From the NCBI RefSeq assembly GCF_041770905.1, contig NZ_JBEUWX010000001.1, forward strand, positions 372,001 to 436,000: DNA of 64,000 nt. Direction: 5' to 3'. The position numbers and the translations under genes are program-made. Shown here in pieces: positions 17,985-30,342 of this stretch. Origin of the DNA: Propionivibrio hellwigii (GTDB lineage Bacteria > Pseudomonadota > Gammaproteobacteria > Burkholderiales > Rhodocyclaceae). Position 1 is the stretch's first letter, and each line of letters begins with the position of its first letter. A model generated the notes under the pieces. The model worked only from the letters and a program-made list of their open reading frames with translations, was not told the origin of the DNA and searched no databases.

Positions 17985-19109
17985 GTGCATATTATTCTTG
18001 TCCCTGACCGACTGGCAACTGCCAGGACGCTGACCCTGACGCCACAAAAAGTTTTTTTTGTAGCCGTTTTATTGATTTTTCTGATCTGCTCGGTTGCTGC
18101 TCTGCTTGCTTGGGCGGGCGAGCGTTTTAATCTTTTATCGTTTGTCGGCGGCGAGGGCGAATCCGCGCAGCAAAGGCATGATTTCAAGGCCGAGGAATAT
18201 CTGCGCGACAATATCAAGACGATGGCCGCCAAAATGGGCGAGATGCAGGCGGAGCTTGTGCGGCTGGATCTTCTCGGTGAGCGTATTTCTAAACAGACAG
18301 GCATTCCGCTGCCAAAAAATGAGACGCTGACCAAGCCGTCGCAAAGCGCGCCCAAACCGGAAAAAAAAACGGATGATGGGACAGGCGGACCGCTGGTCGG
18401 TGTACATCGGCAGCCAACGCTCACCGGATTGCAGATTGAACTGGATCGCTTGGCGACGGCGCTCGCGGAGCGTCTCGAAAGCCTGACGGCGCTGGAGTCG
18501 CAGCTCATGGAGCGGCGGGTTAAAACAACGCTGTTGCCGACGTTGCAACCCATCAGTAACGCGCGTATCGGTTCGCCTTTCGGTCTGCGTACCGATCCTA
18601 TTCTCGGTGTCAGTGCCATGCACGAAGGCATGGATTTTTCTGCACCATCAGGGACACGCGTCGTCGCGGCGGCAGGCGGCGTGGTGACGATGGCCGAGCG
18701 TCATTCGGCTTACGGTAATCTGGTTGAGATCGATCATGGTAATGACTTTTCTTCGCGCTATGCGCATTTGTCGCAAATCGACGTGGTAGTCGGCCAGATT
18801 GTCAAGCGTGGGCAGGCGATTGCCCTGAGCGGTAATACCGGGCGCTCGACCGGGCCGCATTTGCATTTTGAAGTGCGCTATCGCGGCGTTGCCCAGGATC
18901 CGGCGCGCTTTTTGAAAATGGGCGGAGATACGCAACTGGCGCAGCATCTGGATAAGCTGGATCTACTTAAACCGAATGCGGAAGCAGATGAAAAACGCTT
19001 GGGCAAGTCTGCCAGGGGCAAAAAGAAAACAAACGGGGTCAAGCCTTCCGCACGGACAGAGAACGACGGCGAAACGCGTATTCATCAACGCTTCGAAAAT
19101 AAGTCGTAA
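17985..19109 (+). CDS. M23 family metallopeptidase, membrane-anchored
   Basis: A 374-residue protein with an N-terminal transmembrane helix (about residues 22-45), a predicted coiled-coil and linker region, and a C-terminal LytM/M23 peptidase domain. Zinc and catalytic motifs are intact: MHEGMDFSAPSG (H and D ligands) and HLHFEVRY (HxH). It probably cleaves peptidoglycan cross-links in the periplasm or regulates such cleavage. The start is GTG 17985. The C-terminal ~50 residues are Lys- and Arg-rich and lie beyond the peptidase fold. It is divergent from dciA and 106 bp ahead of secA. Confidence 0.93.
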   Translation: MHIILVPDRLATARTLTLTPQKVFFVAVLLIFLICSVAALLAWAGERFNLLSFVGGEGESAQQRHDFKAEEYLRDNIKTMAAKMGEMQAELVRLDLLGERISKQTGIPLPKNETLTKPSQSAPKPEKKTDDGTGGPLVGVHRQPTLTGLQIELDRLATALAERLESLTALESQLMERRVKTTLLPTLQPISNARIGSPFGLRTDPILGVSAMHEGMDFSAPSGTRVVAAAGGVVTMAERHSAYGNLVEIDHGNDFSSRYAHLSQIDVVVGQIVKRGQAIALSGNTGRSTGPHLHFEVRYRGVAQDPARFLKMGGDTQLAQHLDKLDLLKPNAEADEKRLGKSARGKKKTNGVKPSARTENDGETRIHQRFENKS

Positions 19110-19176
19110 CCTTGCCGCAGTCAGCCTGCATACCGATGTTTGCATAAGGTTCCAGGTATGGCTGCGTTGCACGGCA

Positions 19177-19185
19177 TGCTAGAAT
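19177..19185 (+). promoter_or_regulatory. Probable extended -10 promoter element for secA
   Basis: TGCTAGAAT (TGn plus TAGAAT) lies 30 bp before the secA ATG and is followed by CGC, like the element before lpxC. No convincing -35 hexamer is found at 16-18 bp. Confidence 0.5.
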
Positions 19186-19215
19186 CGCAATTTTCCGTCT
19201 ACCAAAAAAACTCCG

Positions 19216-21933
<2,718 letters not shown>

Positions 21934-22003
21934 CGGCCAGAACGCGCATAGAAGGCGATGCGGGCAGCGTTTCTGTCTTTGGATCGTCTTTTGTCCTTTC
22001 ATA

Positions 22004-22025
22004 AGAGCGCTCCCTTGGGCGCTCT
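22004..22025 (+). terminator. Stem-loop downstream of secA
   Basis: AGAGCGC and GCGCTCT form a perfect 7-bp stem around an 8-nt loop, followed by a T-rich stretch (GTCTTCTTT). It lies 70 bp after the secA stop and before argJ. It is a plausible but moderate intrinsic terminator because the T tract is interrupted. Confidence 0.55.
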
Positions 22026-22082
22026 GTCTTCTTTAGTATTTCGCTTGTCTCCCAGTTTTTTGTCCGCAGTTTTTTCTACAGG

Positions 22083-23330
22083 ATGACCGCTATGACCGTT
22101 AACTACACTACCCCCGCAGCCAAACAACTTCACTCTGTTGCAGGCGTTCGCCTGGGGACGGCAGAGGCCGGCATCCGTAAAGCCAATCGCCAGGATTTGA
22201 CCCTGATTACACTGGATACCGGTTGCAGGGTCAGTGGTGTGTTCACGCAGAACCGCTTCTGCGCCGCACCGGTGCATCTGTGTCGCCGGCATTTGTCCGG
22301 CAGTGGGGAAATTCGCGCGCTGGTCATCAATACCGGCATTGCCAATGCAGGCACGGGCGAGCAGGGAATGCAGGCAGCAAGGGCAACGTGTGAAGCGGTC
22401 GCGCGTTTGCTGAGCGTTGATGCTTCTCAGGTTTTGCCGTTTTCGACGGGCGTGATTCTTGAACCCTTGCCTGTAGAACGGCTGATCGCCGGCCTGCCGC
22501 GCTGTCAGGCCGACCTGGCGGATAATCACTGGTTTGAAGCGGCTCATGCGATCATGACGACCGATACCGTCGCTAAGGCTGCCTCACGGCAGGTGATGAT
22601 TAACGACAAGACGGTCACGGTGACGGGCATGAGCAAAGGCGCCGGCATGATCCGGCCCAATATGGCGACGATGCTCGGTTTCGTCGCCACTGACGCCGGC
22701 ATTGCGCAGCCGCTGCTGAAGGCGTTGGTCAAAGAGGCGGCCGACGAGTCCTTCAACTGCATCACCATCGACGGCGACACCTCAACCAACGACTCGTTCA
22801 TCCTCATTGCCAGCGGCCGGTCGGGCGTCGATTTTACGGCAGCGGATGCCGCCGGCTATGCGGAACTGCGTGCCGCGGTCATCGGCGTTGCCCGTGAATT
22901 GGCGCAGGCTATCGTTCGTGATGGTGAGGGCGCGACCAAATTCATTACCGTTGCCGTCGAAAATGGCCGCGACCACGAGGAGTGCAAAACGGTTGGCTAC
23001 GCCGTGGCCCATTCGCCGCTGGTCAAAACGGCGTTTTTTGCTTCCGACCCGAATCTTGGCCGTATTCTTGCCGCAATTGGCTATGCTCGAATCGACAACC
23101 TTGACGTCGATAAAGTACGTGTCTGGCTCGCCAATGCGGGCGAAGAAACGCTGGTTGCTGAAAAAGGCGGTCGCGCCGCATCCTACCGCGAAGAAGACGG
23201 CGCCCGCATCATGCAATCGGCGGAAATTACCGTGCGTATCGATCTCGGTCGTGGTCAGGCGCGCGGCGTAGTCTATACCAGTGATCTTTCATACGAATAC
23301 GTCAAGATCAACGCCGACTATCGGAGCTGA
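22083..23330 (+). CDS. argJ: Bifunctional ornithine acetyltransferase / N-acetylglutamate synthase ArgJ
   Basis: A 415-residue enzyme of arginine synthesis. It recycles the acetyl group from N-acetylornithine to glutamate and, in bifunctional forms, also uses acetyl-CoA. The autocatalytic processing site is visible in MIRPNMATMLGF, where cleavage before the Thr releases the nucleophile. TSNDS-like segment DGDTSTNDSFILIASG is typical. An in-frame ATG three codons later (22092) is an alternative start. It is transcribed after secA, probably from its own promoter given the stem-loop between them. Confidence 0.97.
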   Translation: MTAMTVNYTTPAAKQLHSVAGVRLGTAEAGIRKANRQDLTLITLDTGCRVSGVFTQNRFCAAPVHLCRRHLSGSGEIRALVINTGIANAGTGEQGMQAARATCEAVARLLSVDASQVLPFSTGVILEPLPVERLIAGLPRCQADLADNHWFEAAHAIMTTDTVAKAASRQVMINDKTVTVTGMSKGAGMIRPNMATMLGFVATDAGIAQPLLKALVKEAADESFNCITIDGDTSTNDSFILIASGRSGVDFTAADAAGYAELRAAVIGVARELAQAIVRDGEGATKFITVAVENGRDHEECKTVGYAVAHSPLVKTAFFASDPNLGRILAAIGYARIDNLDVDKVRVWLANAGEETLVAEKGGRAASYREEDGARIMQSAEITVRIDLGRGQARGVVYTSDLSYEYVKINADYRS

Positions 23331-23657
23331 CCGAAAATCACTGTTCAGAAATTTCGATAAATTTCGCAAAGCGGCCTGCATGGATTTTCTATTTTAAAGC
23401 ATACCCGAACATTGCTTGAGCCTTTATTCAAGGCCATGTGCGCTATCTCTTTCCAGACAGTAATTTTTCTAATACCTGTGTCGCGGTGGGAAGCGATGCT
23501 TAAACGTAAATCTCGGCGACGGCTGTTTAATGGTTGGGGAATTAAAGAAGACATCGTAGGACGATGAACGGTGTTTGTTTCATCGCTGCGGGTTGCTTTT
23601 GTTAGTTATTGTGGTCGCTGTTACGGAAGATACTGCGCAAGGCTGCGCCTATGGGAA
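23331..23657. other. Convergent intergenic region without a recognisable gene
   Basis: This 327-bp gap lies between the ends of argJ (+) and ispH (-). It is visibly more AT-rich than its neighbours between about 23340 and 23560. Short open frames exist on both strands, but none has protein-like sequence, a ribosome binding site and sensible codon use together. No clear terminator hairpin was found. Confidence 0.6.
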
Positions 23658-24605
23658 CTATGCGGCCGATGAGTCTTCCTGCGGAGCTTGCAAATCTTTG
23701 GGTAGGACGAAGGTGATGCCTTCTTCCGCCCCGTCGATCTGGCTGACCGGGGCGGCGTTGTCATGCGTGAGCGCGTCGACGACCTCTTTGACCAAAACCT
23801 CCGGCGCCGAGGCCCCGGCAGTGACGCCGATGTTTGCCGCGCCCTCGAGCCAGGCCGGGTTGATCTGGCTGGCATCATCGATCAGATGAGCGCGTGCGCC
23901 CCGCGTTTCGGCGACTTCGCGCAGACGGTTTGAGTTCGAGCTGTTTTTCGATCCGACGACAAGCACGATGTCGCTGGCGCCGGCCAGCGTCTTGACGGCA
24001 TCTTGCCGGTTTTGCGTTGCGTAGCAGATGTCATCTTTCCGGGGGCCGGTAATGTTGGGGAAGCGTTGTTTTAGCGCCGCGATGACCTGTGCGGCATCGT
24101 CGACCGAGAGAGTCGTTTGGGTCACATACGCCAGCCTGTCCGGAGCGCGAATGCGCAGCGAAGCAACGTCGGCTGCGGTTTCGACGAGATAGATGCCTTG
24201 CGGGCTTTGCCCCATCGTGCCTTCGACTTCCGGGTGGCCTTTATGGCCGATCATGACGATCTCGCGCCCTTCTTTGCGCATGCGGGTCACCTCAGCGTGT
24301 ACCTTGGTGACAAGCGGGCAGGTGGCGTCAAAGACGCGGAGGTTACGCCGCCGGGCCTCTTCGCGCACGGCCAGAGAGACGCCGTGGGCGCTGAAAATGA
24401 CGGTTTCTCCCGGCGGGACTTCACTCAGTTCCTCGACAAAAATGGCCCCCTTGGCGCGCAGGCCGTCGCAGACAAAGCGGTTATGCACGACTTCGTGTCG
24501 GACGTAGATCGGCGCGCCGAATTTTTCCAAGGCACGTTCGACGATGGCGATCGCCCGTTCGACGCCGGCGCAAAAGCCGCGCGGGTTGGCGAGGATAATC
24601 CGCAT
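23658..24605 (-). CDS. ispH: 4-hydroxy-3-methylbut-2-enyl diphosphate reductase IspH (LytB)
   Basis: A 315-residue 4Fe-4S enzyme that makes IPP and DMAPP in the last step of the MEP isoprenoid pathway. The cluster cysteines appear as NPRGFCAGVERA (Cys12), FDATCPLVTKVH and DDICYATQNRQ. The E/T active-site segments HKGHPEVEGTMGQ and VVGSKNSSNSNRL are present. The frame remains open into lspA, but the ATG at 24605 gives the exact family start. It is the last gene of the ribF-ileS-lspA-ispH run, 13 bp after lspA. Confidence 0.98.
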   Translation of the reverse strand: MRIILANPRGFCAGVERAIAIVERALEKFGAPIYVRHEVVHNRFVCDGLRAKGAIFVEELSEVPPGETVIFSAHGVSLAVREEARRRNLRVFDATCPLVTKVHAEVTRMRKEGREIVMIGHKGHPEVEGTMGQSPQGIYLVETAADVASLRIRAPDRLAYVTQTTLSVDDAAQVIAALKQRFPNITGPRKDDICYATQNRQDAVKTLAGASDIVLVVGSKNSSNSNRLREVAETRGARAHLIDDASQINPAWLEGAANIGVTAGASAPEVLVKEVVDALTHDNAAPVSQIDGAEEGITFVLPKDLQAPQEDSSAA

Positions 24606-24618
24606 GTGCGGGAGCGTG

Positions 24619-25185
24619 TCAGAAATCGGTATCGGATTCGACACGGCGATCGTTTTCCGGTTTTTCAAACAGCTGGTCCCAGATGAGCAGCGCAGCGCCC
24701 AGTGTAATCGCCGAATCGGCGAGGTTGAAAGCGGGCCAGTAATAGCCGGCGGCATGCCACTGAATGAAATCGACAACGGCGCCAACGCGGACGCGGTCGA
24801 TGACATTGCCCAGCGCCCCGCCCAATACAAGCGTAAGCGCCAGAGACAGGCGGCATTCGCCGGCGTGCCGGCGCAGCAGAACGATGATCCAGGCGGATAC
24901 CGCCAATGAAAGAGAAGTGAAGAACCAGCGCTGCCAGCCGCCCGCACTGGAAAGAAAGCTGAATGCTGCCCCCGGGTTGAATGTCAGCACCCAGTTCCAG
25001 AACGGCGCGAAATAGCGCGTCTCACCGATGCGCAGTGCGTCGAGCGCCACCCATTTGCTGGCCTGGTCGAGCAGAATAATCAGCCCGGCCAGGCCAAGCC
25101 AGGCCGACCAGCCGTAGCCGGTATTCCGGCGCCGCGCCACAGGCGCAGGTTGCTTATGCGCAGGCACGGGGCTCGCCGTCGCCAT
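24619..25185 (-). CDS. lspA: Lipoprotein signal peptidase LspA
   Basis: A 188-residue four-helix inner-membrane aspartyl protease that removes signal peptides from prolipoproteins. The catalytic dyad is Asp139 in VVDFIQWH and Asp157 in FNLADSAI. FNPGAAFSFL is also conserved. The start is uncertain: ATG 25185 overlaps the ileS end by 32 bp, and GTG 25167 would shorten the protein by six residues. Neither has a strong ribosome binding site, so translation may be coupled to ileS. The C-terminal tail is acidic. Confidence 0.96.
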   Translation of the reverse strand: MATASPVPAHKQPAPVARRRNTGYGWSAWLGLAGLIILLDQASKWVALDALRIGETRYFAPFWNWVLTFNPGAAFSFLSSAGGWQRWFFTSLSLAVSAWIIVLLRRHAGECRLSLALTLVLGGALGNVIDRVRVGAVVDFIQWHAAGYYWPAFNLADSAITLGAALLIWDQLFEKPENDRRVESDTDF

Positions 25186-27952
25186 ATAGATTGCTGACGC
25201 AGCGTCCGCAGATTTCCGGATGCGCCGGGTCGGCGCCGACATCCTCGCGTACATGCCAGCAGCGCTCGCATTTCGCATAGGCAAGCGGCGCGCAGACGAT
25301 CCTGTCTTCGGCGCTGCGTACCAGCGTCGTCTTCGAGCAGATGAAAACAAAGCGCAGGTCATCGCCCATCGAAGCCAGAAGATCGTATTTTTCGCCATCG
25401 GCGTACAGCGTGACTTCAGCTTGTAGCGACGATCCGATCTTGCCGGCGATGCGCAGGTCTTCAAGCGCTTTGGTCACCTCGGCGCGGTAGGCGCGGAGCT
25501 TGCCCCATTTGTCGAGCAGGACGGTTTCGTCCGCGATCTCCGGCAACGCTTGCCAGGTGTGCAGCATGACCGAATCCTCGGCATTGCCGCTCACGATCCG
25601 CCAGACTTCTTCGGCGGTGAAGGAGAGGATCGGCGCCATCAGCTTGACGAAGCTGCGCGTGATGTGCCACAGCGCGCTTTGCGCCGAACGGCGCGCCCTG
25701 GAGTCTGCGGCGGCGGTGTACAGGCGATCCTTGAGGATATCAAGGTAAAAACCGCCCAGGTCTTCCGAACAGAAAGTTTGCAGCGCCTGGACAACGCGGT
25801 GGAATTCATACTTGCCGTAGTCCTCCGCGCATTGCGCTTGCAGACGGCGCGTCATGACCAGCGCATAGCGGTCGATTTCCAGCCACTCGCCGGGCGGCAG
25901 CATGTGTCGGTCGGCGTCGAAGTCGGCCGTGTTGGCCAGCAGAAAACGCAGCGTGTTGCGGATGCGGCGATAGGCTTCGACGACGCGCTTGAGAATTTCA
26001 TCGGAAATCGACAGTTCGCCCGAATAATCGGTGGCGGCGGTCCATAGCCGCAGGATTTCGGCGCCCAGGGTATCGGAAACCTTTTGCGGCGCGATGACGT
26101 TGCCCATGGATTTGGACATTTTGCGCCCCTTGCCGTCGACGACGAAACCGTGCGTCAGCAGCGACTGGTAGGGCGCGCGCCCATCAATGGCGCAGCCGGT
26201 CAGTAGCGAACTCTGGAACCAGCCGCGATGCTGGTCGGAACCTTCGAGGTACATGTCGGCCGGATATTTGCAGTCGCTCTCGTGTGAGCCGCGCATGACG
26301 GACAGGTGCGTTGTGCCCGAGTCGAACCAGACATCGAGCGTATCTTTCATCTTGCGGTACTGATCGGCTTCGTCGCCGAGCAGTTCTCTGGCATCAAGCG
26401 AAAACCAGGCTTCGATGCCCGATTGTTCGACGCGTTGAGCGACCTGTTCGATCAGCTCCGGTGTGCGCGGGTGCAATGCGCCGGTTTCCTTGTGCAGGAA
26501 GAAGGGAATCGGCACGCCCCAGTTACGCTGGCGCGAGACGCACCAGTCCGGGCGGGTCTGGATCATGGCTTCCAGACGGGCGCGCCCCCAGGCGGGAAAA
26601 AACTGCGTTGCATCGACGGCGCGCTCGGCAATCGTGCGCAGCGAAGGTTCGCCTGCGTGTGCGCAATGTTCCATGCCGATAAACCATTGCGTTGTGGCGC
26701 GGAAGATGATCGGCGTTTTGTGCCGCCAGCAATGCGGGTAGCTGTGCTGGATTTTTTCGCTGTGCAGCAGGCGGCCACGTGCCTGGAGTTCTTGCAGGAC
26801 GAGCGGGTTGGCTTCCCAGACGGTTTTGCCAACCAGTGGTGCGACCGAAAGCGGGAGCGTGTTGGGCAGAAAGCAGCCGTCGTCGCCGACCGGATTGTCT
26901 ACAGGCAAGCCGTAAACCTTGCCGATCAGATAGTCGTCGGCACCATGCGCCGGTGCGGTATGAACAAAGCCAGTACCCGCATCGTTCGTCACATGTGTGC
27001 CGCAGATGATGGGTACGTGACGCGCGTAGAACGGGTGCTGGAAGCGGATGCCCTCCAGCGCCTTGCCGGAGGCCGAGGCGAGCGTTTTACCAGTCAGGGC
27101 ATAGCGTTGCAGGCAGCCTTCGGCCAGTTCGCGGACGAGGATCAGAGCGCCTTTCGGCGTTTCGATAAGGTCGTAAACGAAATCTGGATGGGCGCTGATG
27201 GCCACGTTGGCGGGCAGCGTCCAGGGCGTTGTCGTCCAGATGACGGCGAAAGTCGATGTGGGCAGCGTGTCGAGGCCAAACGCGGTGGCCAGCTTGCCGG
27301 CATCGTCTGCGGCAACCTCAAAGGCGACATCGATGGCGTCCGATGTTTTATCTTCGTAATCGACCTCGGCCTCGGCCAGCGCCGAGGCGCAATCCAGACA
27401 CCAGTTGACCGGCTTTAGTCCTTGATAGAGATAGCCTTTTTCCAGGATTTTGCCGAGCGCGCGGATTTCGTCCGCTTCGGTTTTGTAGGCCAGCGTCAGG
27501 TAAGGGTTGTCCCAATCGCCCAATACGCCCAGGCGGATGAAGTCCTGCTTCTGACGCGCCACCTGTTCGTTGGCGAAGGCGCGGCACAGCGCGCGCACTT
27601 TGTCGGCGGGAATGTGTTTGCCGTGCAGTTTTTCGATCTGGTGCTCGATCGGCAGGCCGTGGCAATCCCAGCCGGGGATGTAAGGGGCATCGAATCCGGC
27701 CAGTGTTTTCGAGCGAATGATGATGTCCTTGAGAATCTTGTTGACGGCGTGACCGATATGGATGTCGCCGTTGGCATAGGGCGGGCCGTCGTGGAGTACG
27801 AAACGCGGGCGGCCTTTCGCCTGTTGGCGGATCTTCTGGTAAAGCTGTTTCTCCTGCCATTCCTTAACCCATTGCGGCTCGCGTTTGGCGAGGTCGCCGC
27901 GCATCGGGAAGGTTGTATCGGTCAGGTTCAGGGTGTGCTTGTAATCGGACAT
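25154..27952 (-). CDS. ileS: Isoleucyl-tRNA synthetase
   Basis: A 932-residue class I synthetase that charges tRNA-Ile and edits misactivated valine. The HIGH motif (HIGH, residues 65-68, within GDIHIGHAVNK) and the KMSKS loop (GRKMSKSMGN) are intact. The editing domain holds TTPWTLPANVAI. The C-terminal zinc-binding part has CERCWH and CGRCVSNL. An in-frame GTG three codons upstream (27961) is an alternative start. ATG 27952 gives the normal family N-terminus. The neighbours ribF and lspA are the usual partners. Confidence 0.99.
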   Translation of the reverse strand: MSDYKHTLNLTDTTFPMRGDLAKREPQWVKEWQEKQLYQKIRQQAKGRPRFVLHDGPPYANGDIHIGHAVNKILKDIIIRSKTLAGFDAPYIPGWDCHGLPIEHQIEKLHGKHIPADKVRALCRAFANEQVARQKQDFIRLGVLGDWDNPYLTLAYKTEADEIRALGKILEKGYLYQGLKPVNWCLDCASALAEAEVDYEDKTSDAIDVAFEVAADDAGKLATAFGLDTLPTSTFAVIWTTTPWTLPANVAISAHPDFVYDLIETPKGALILVRELAEGCLQRYALTGKTLASASGKALEGIRFQHPFYARHVPIICGTHVTNDAGTGFVHTAPAHGADDYLIGKVYGLPVDNPVGDDGCFLPNTLPLSVAPLVGKTVWEANPLVLQELQARGRLLHSEKIQHSYPHCWRHKTPIIFRATTQWFIGMEHCAHAGEPSLRTIAERAVDATQFFPAWGRARLEAMIQTRPDWCVSRQRNWGVPIPFFLHKETGALHPRTPELIEQVAQRVEQSGIEAWFSLDARELLGDEADQYRKMKDTLDVWFDSGTTHLSVMRGSHESDCKYPADMYLEGSDQHRGWFQSSLLTGCAIDGRAPYQSLLTHGFVVDGKGRKMSKSMGNVIAPQKVSDTLGAEILRLWTAATDYSGELSISDEILKRVVEAYRRIRNTLRFLLANTADFDADRHMLPPGEWLEIDRYALVMTRRLQAQCAEDYGKYEFHRVVQALQTFCSEDLGGFYLDILKDRLYTAAADSRARRSAQSALWHITRSFVKLMAPILSFTAEEVWRIVSGNAEDSVMLHTWQALPEIADETVLLDKWGKLRAYRAEVTKALEDLRIAGKIGSSLQAEVTLYADGEKYDLLASMGDDLRFVFICSKTTLVRSAEDRIVCAPLAYAKCERCWHVREDVGADPAHPEICGRCVSNLYGDGEPRACA

Positions 27953-27961
27953 GGTGATCAC

Positions 27962-28903
27962 TCAGTGCGAAAAATAGTGTTTTGCAGAAACGATATCCTG
28001 GGCAATCTGCTGCCGAAGCGCATCAAGGCTGGCAAATACCTGCTCATCGCGCAGCTTATGCAGAAAGCGGACGCAAATGTGGGCGCCGTAGAGGTCGCCA
28101 GAAAAATCGAATAGATGGACTTCCAGTGTCGGCGGCATTTTGCCGCCAAGGCTTGGGCGCAGGCCAAGGTTGGCGACGCCCGTACGGCGGCCTGCCGGTA
28201 GACCGTCCACTTCGACGGCGAAAACGCCGCTCAGTGGCGGTTTGTGGTGCTTGACACGGATGTTGGCCGTCGGTACGCCCAGTCGCCGGCCCAATTGCCG
28301 CCCAGGCACGATGCGGCCGCTGATCGCATAGGGTTGGCCGAGAAGCTGGGCGGCAGCTTCCATATCACCGGCCTCCAGTGCCTGGCGTACCAGCGAACTG
28401 GAAACCCGTTCCCCGGCACAGGCCACGCCGGAAAGCGTTTCGACCGTGAAACCATGCTGTTGGCCCAGGCGCTGGAGTAGCGCGATGTCTCCGGTGCGTT
28501 GTGCGCCAAAGCGGAAATCGTCGCCAACGACGAGATGCGCGACACGTAGCCTATCGACCAGAATATCCTTGACGAAATTTTCAGCCGGACAAGCGGCCAG
28601 CGCGGCGCCGAAACGGCAGACATACGCGCGTTCGATGCCTTGGCCGGCGATGCGTTCCAGTTTTTCGCGCAGCGTGGATAAACGAGTCGGCGCGGTGTGC
28701 GGCGCAAGAAATTCACGCGGATGTGGCTCGAAGGTCAACACCGCCGGACTCAGCGAGCGGGTGTTTGCGGCGACTTTGATCCGGCCAAGCAGTGCCTGAT
28801 GCCCCAGGTGGACGCCGTCGAAATTGCCGATACCCAGCGCCGTGGGCGCTGGAGATCGTCGAAAAAAGTCACGGGAGCCGCAAAAGCCACGGAAAACGAG
28901 CAT
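27962..28903 (-). CDS. ribF: Bifunctional riboflavin kinase / FAD synthetase RibF
   Basis: A 313-residue enzyme that converts riboflavin to FMN and then FAD. The N-terminal adenylyltransferase domain shows GIGNFDGVHLGHQALL and TFEPHPREFL. The C-terminal flavokinase domain shows RRLGVPTANI and VANLGLRPSLGG, followed by EVHLFDFSGDLYG. The gene ends 9 bp before the ileS ATG, and the two are co-transcribed in many betaproteobacteria. It begins 80 bp downstream of the EAL gene. Confidence 0.98.
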   Translation of the reverse strand: MLVFRGFCGSRDFFRRSPAPTALGIGNFDGVHLGHQALLGRIKVAANTRSLSPAVLTFEPHPREFLAPHTAPTRLSTLREKLERIAGQGIERAYVCRFGAALAACPAENFVKDILVDRLRVAHLVVGDDFRFGAQRTGDIALLQRLGQQHGFTVETLSGVACAGERVSSSLVRQALEAGDMEAAAQLLGQPYAISGRIVPGRQLGRRLGVPTANIRVKHHKPPLSGVFAVEVDGLPAGRRTGVANLGLRPSLGGKMPPTLEVHLFDFSGDLYGAHICVRFLHKLRDEQVFASLDALRQQIAQDIVSAKHYFSH

Positions 28904-28983
28904 GGCAGGTCGTAAAAATCAGGAAAGTCAGGAAGGCCCAGGAAGGCTAGAAAAATGGTGAATTGTAATGGATTTGCAGGCGT

Positions 28984-30288
28984 TCAGGCTGGCTTTTCCA
29001 GCCGTTTCTGGTACCAGTCGATGAACTTGTCTGGCGGCAATCCGGGCGCGAACAGAAAACCTTGCAGGTGGTCGCATCCCATCTCCGCGAGAATCTGCGC
29101 CGATTCGCGTGTTTCGACACCTTCGGCGATGACGCGCAGGCCCAGCCGGTGCGATAGGCCGATGATTGATGCCGTGATTTCACGGTCGCGCTGCGATGTG
29201 GCGATGTTGCGGACAAAACTCTTGTCGATTTTGACTTCATGCACTGGCAGATTTTTCAGGTTGGACATGCCCGAAAAACCCGTGCCGAAATCGTCGATCG
29301 ACAGCTGCGTGCCAAGCTGACGGAACCGTTCCAGAACATCGGCGACATGCTCGGTGTATTGAACCATGCTGGTCTCGGTGATTTCTAGCAGCACCATCGA
29401 CGGATCGATATGCCAGGTCGCCAGCGCCTGCCCGAACAGATCGGGCATTTCCAGGTCGAGCAGATCGTTGGCCGAGAGGTTGACCGACAGGCGCAGGGCG
29501 ATGTGGTGCGCCGCCAGTTCTTTACAAATATGGCCAAGGCGCTGGAAAAGCCAGCGGTTGAAAAGCTGGCGCAGACCGAGTCGGACAATGGTGGCGAGCA
29601 GCTCAGGCGGAGAAACCCATTGGCCGCTTTCACGCTGCCAACGCAATAGGCATTCGGCGCCGATGCAGGCGCCGCCGACGGCTTCGACCTGTGGTTGCAG
29701 GTAAAGCTGAAGTCCGCTTTCCGACTGGAAGGCCTGACGGATTTCCTGGTCAAACGATTTCAGGCGATCATCCAGCTTTTCCATATCGGCATGGTAGAGC
29801 GCCTGGCCTTCTTCGTTGTTTCTGGCGTGTATCGAGGCGATCCGCGCCGATTGCACGAGGTACAGGGCATCCTTGCCGTCTTCGGGGTACATGGCGCCGC
29901 CGCAGGTCGCCGCTAGCCGCAAGGCTATGCTGTCGATGTTCAGCAGATAGGCGTCAAACATCCGATGCAGCTTGATCATGGCCATCGTCAGGGTAGCGCT
30001 GCTGCGCAGGTCGGGTAGAACCAGTAGCCATTCGCGCGGCGTGATGAGGTAGAGCAGATCCTGCGGGCGTTTGATGTCGCGCAGGCGGCCGGCGATTTCA
30101 TGCTGAAATCGTTGCAGCGATTCCGGCTGAAGCCGGTAGAACGCCGTATCCGGCTCGAGGGCGAGCACGATGACGCCCAGCGAAGCCGTCGGTGACTGGC
30201 GCGCCAGCTCCGGGATGTCGAGCAGCGCCGTGGTCAGTTCGGCGGGAAGAAAGTATTCGGCGGAAGCGTCGGTTACGTTTGAGTACAT
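28984..30288 (-). CDS. EAL-domain protein with degenerate GGDEF-like N-terminus, probable c-di-GMP phosphodiesterase
   Basis: A 434-residue cytoplasmic protein. Residues about 35-175 resemble a GGDEF fold but have no GG(D/E)EF motif, so cyclase activity is unlikely. Residues 185-430 form an EAL domain. The signature is ECL (E212-C213-L214) instead of EAL. The other catalytic positions look intact: Asn270, Glu305, the DDFGTG at 332-337, Lys353, Glu389 and Gln409. A phosphodiesterase is therefore plausible, though not certain because of the EAL change. It lies 54 bp downstream of an HD-GYP gene on the same strand, which suggests a joint role in c-di-GMP control. Confidence 0.88.
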   Translation of the reverse strand: MYSNVTDASAEYFLPAELTTALLDIPELARQSPTASLGVIVLALEPDTAFYRLQPESLQRFQHEIAGRLRDIKRPQDLLYLITPREWLLVLPDLRSSATLTMAMIKLHRMFDAYLLNIDSIALRLAATCGGAMYPEDGKDALYLVQSARIASIHARNNEEGQALYHADMEKLDDRLKSFDQEIRQAFQSESGLQLYLQPQVEAVGGACIGAECLLRWQRESGQWVSPPELLATIVRLGLRQLFNRWLFQRLGHICKELAAHHIALRLSVNLSANDLLDLEMPDLFGQALATWHIDPSMVLLEITETSMVQYTEHVADVLERFRQLGTQLSIDDFGTGFSGMSNLKNLPVHEVKIDKSFVRNIATSQRDREITASIIGLSHRLGLRVIAEGVETRESAQILAEMGCDHLQGFLFAPGLPPDKFIDWYQKRLEKPA

Positions 30289-30342
30289 CAGGAAAGGCGC
30301 CGGAAAGCGTTGGGAAGCGTCGGGAAAAGCTGCGTGAGGGCA

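Noticed and set aside
23575..23889. + strand frame opposite the ispH 3' end
   Set aside because: Antisense shadow of ispH for most of its length.
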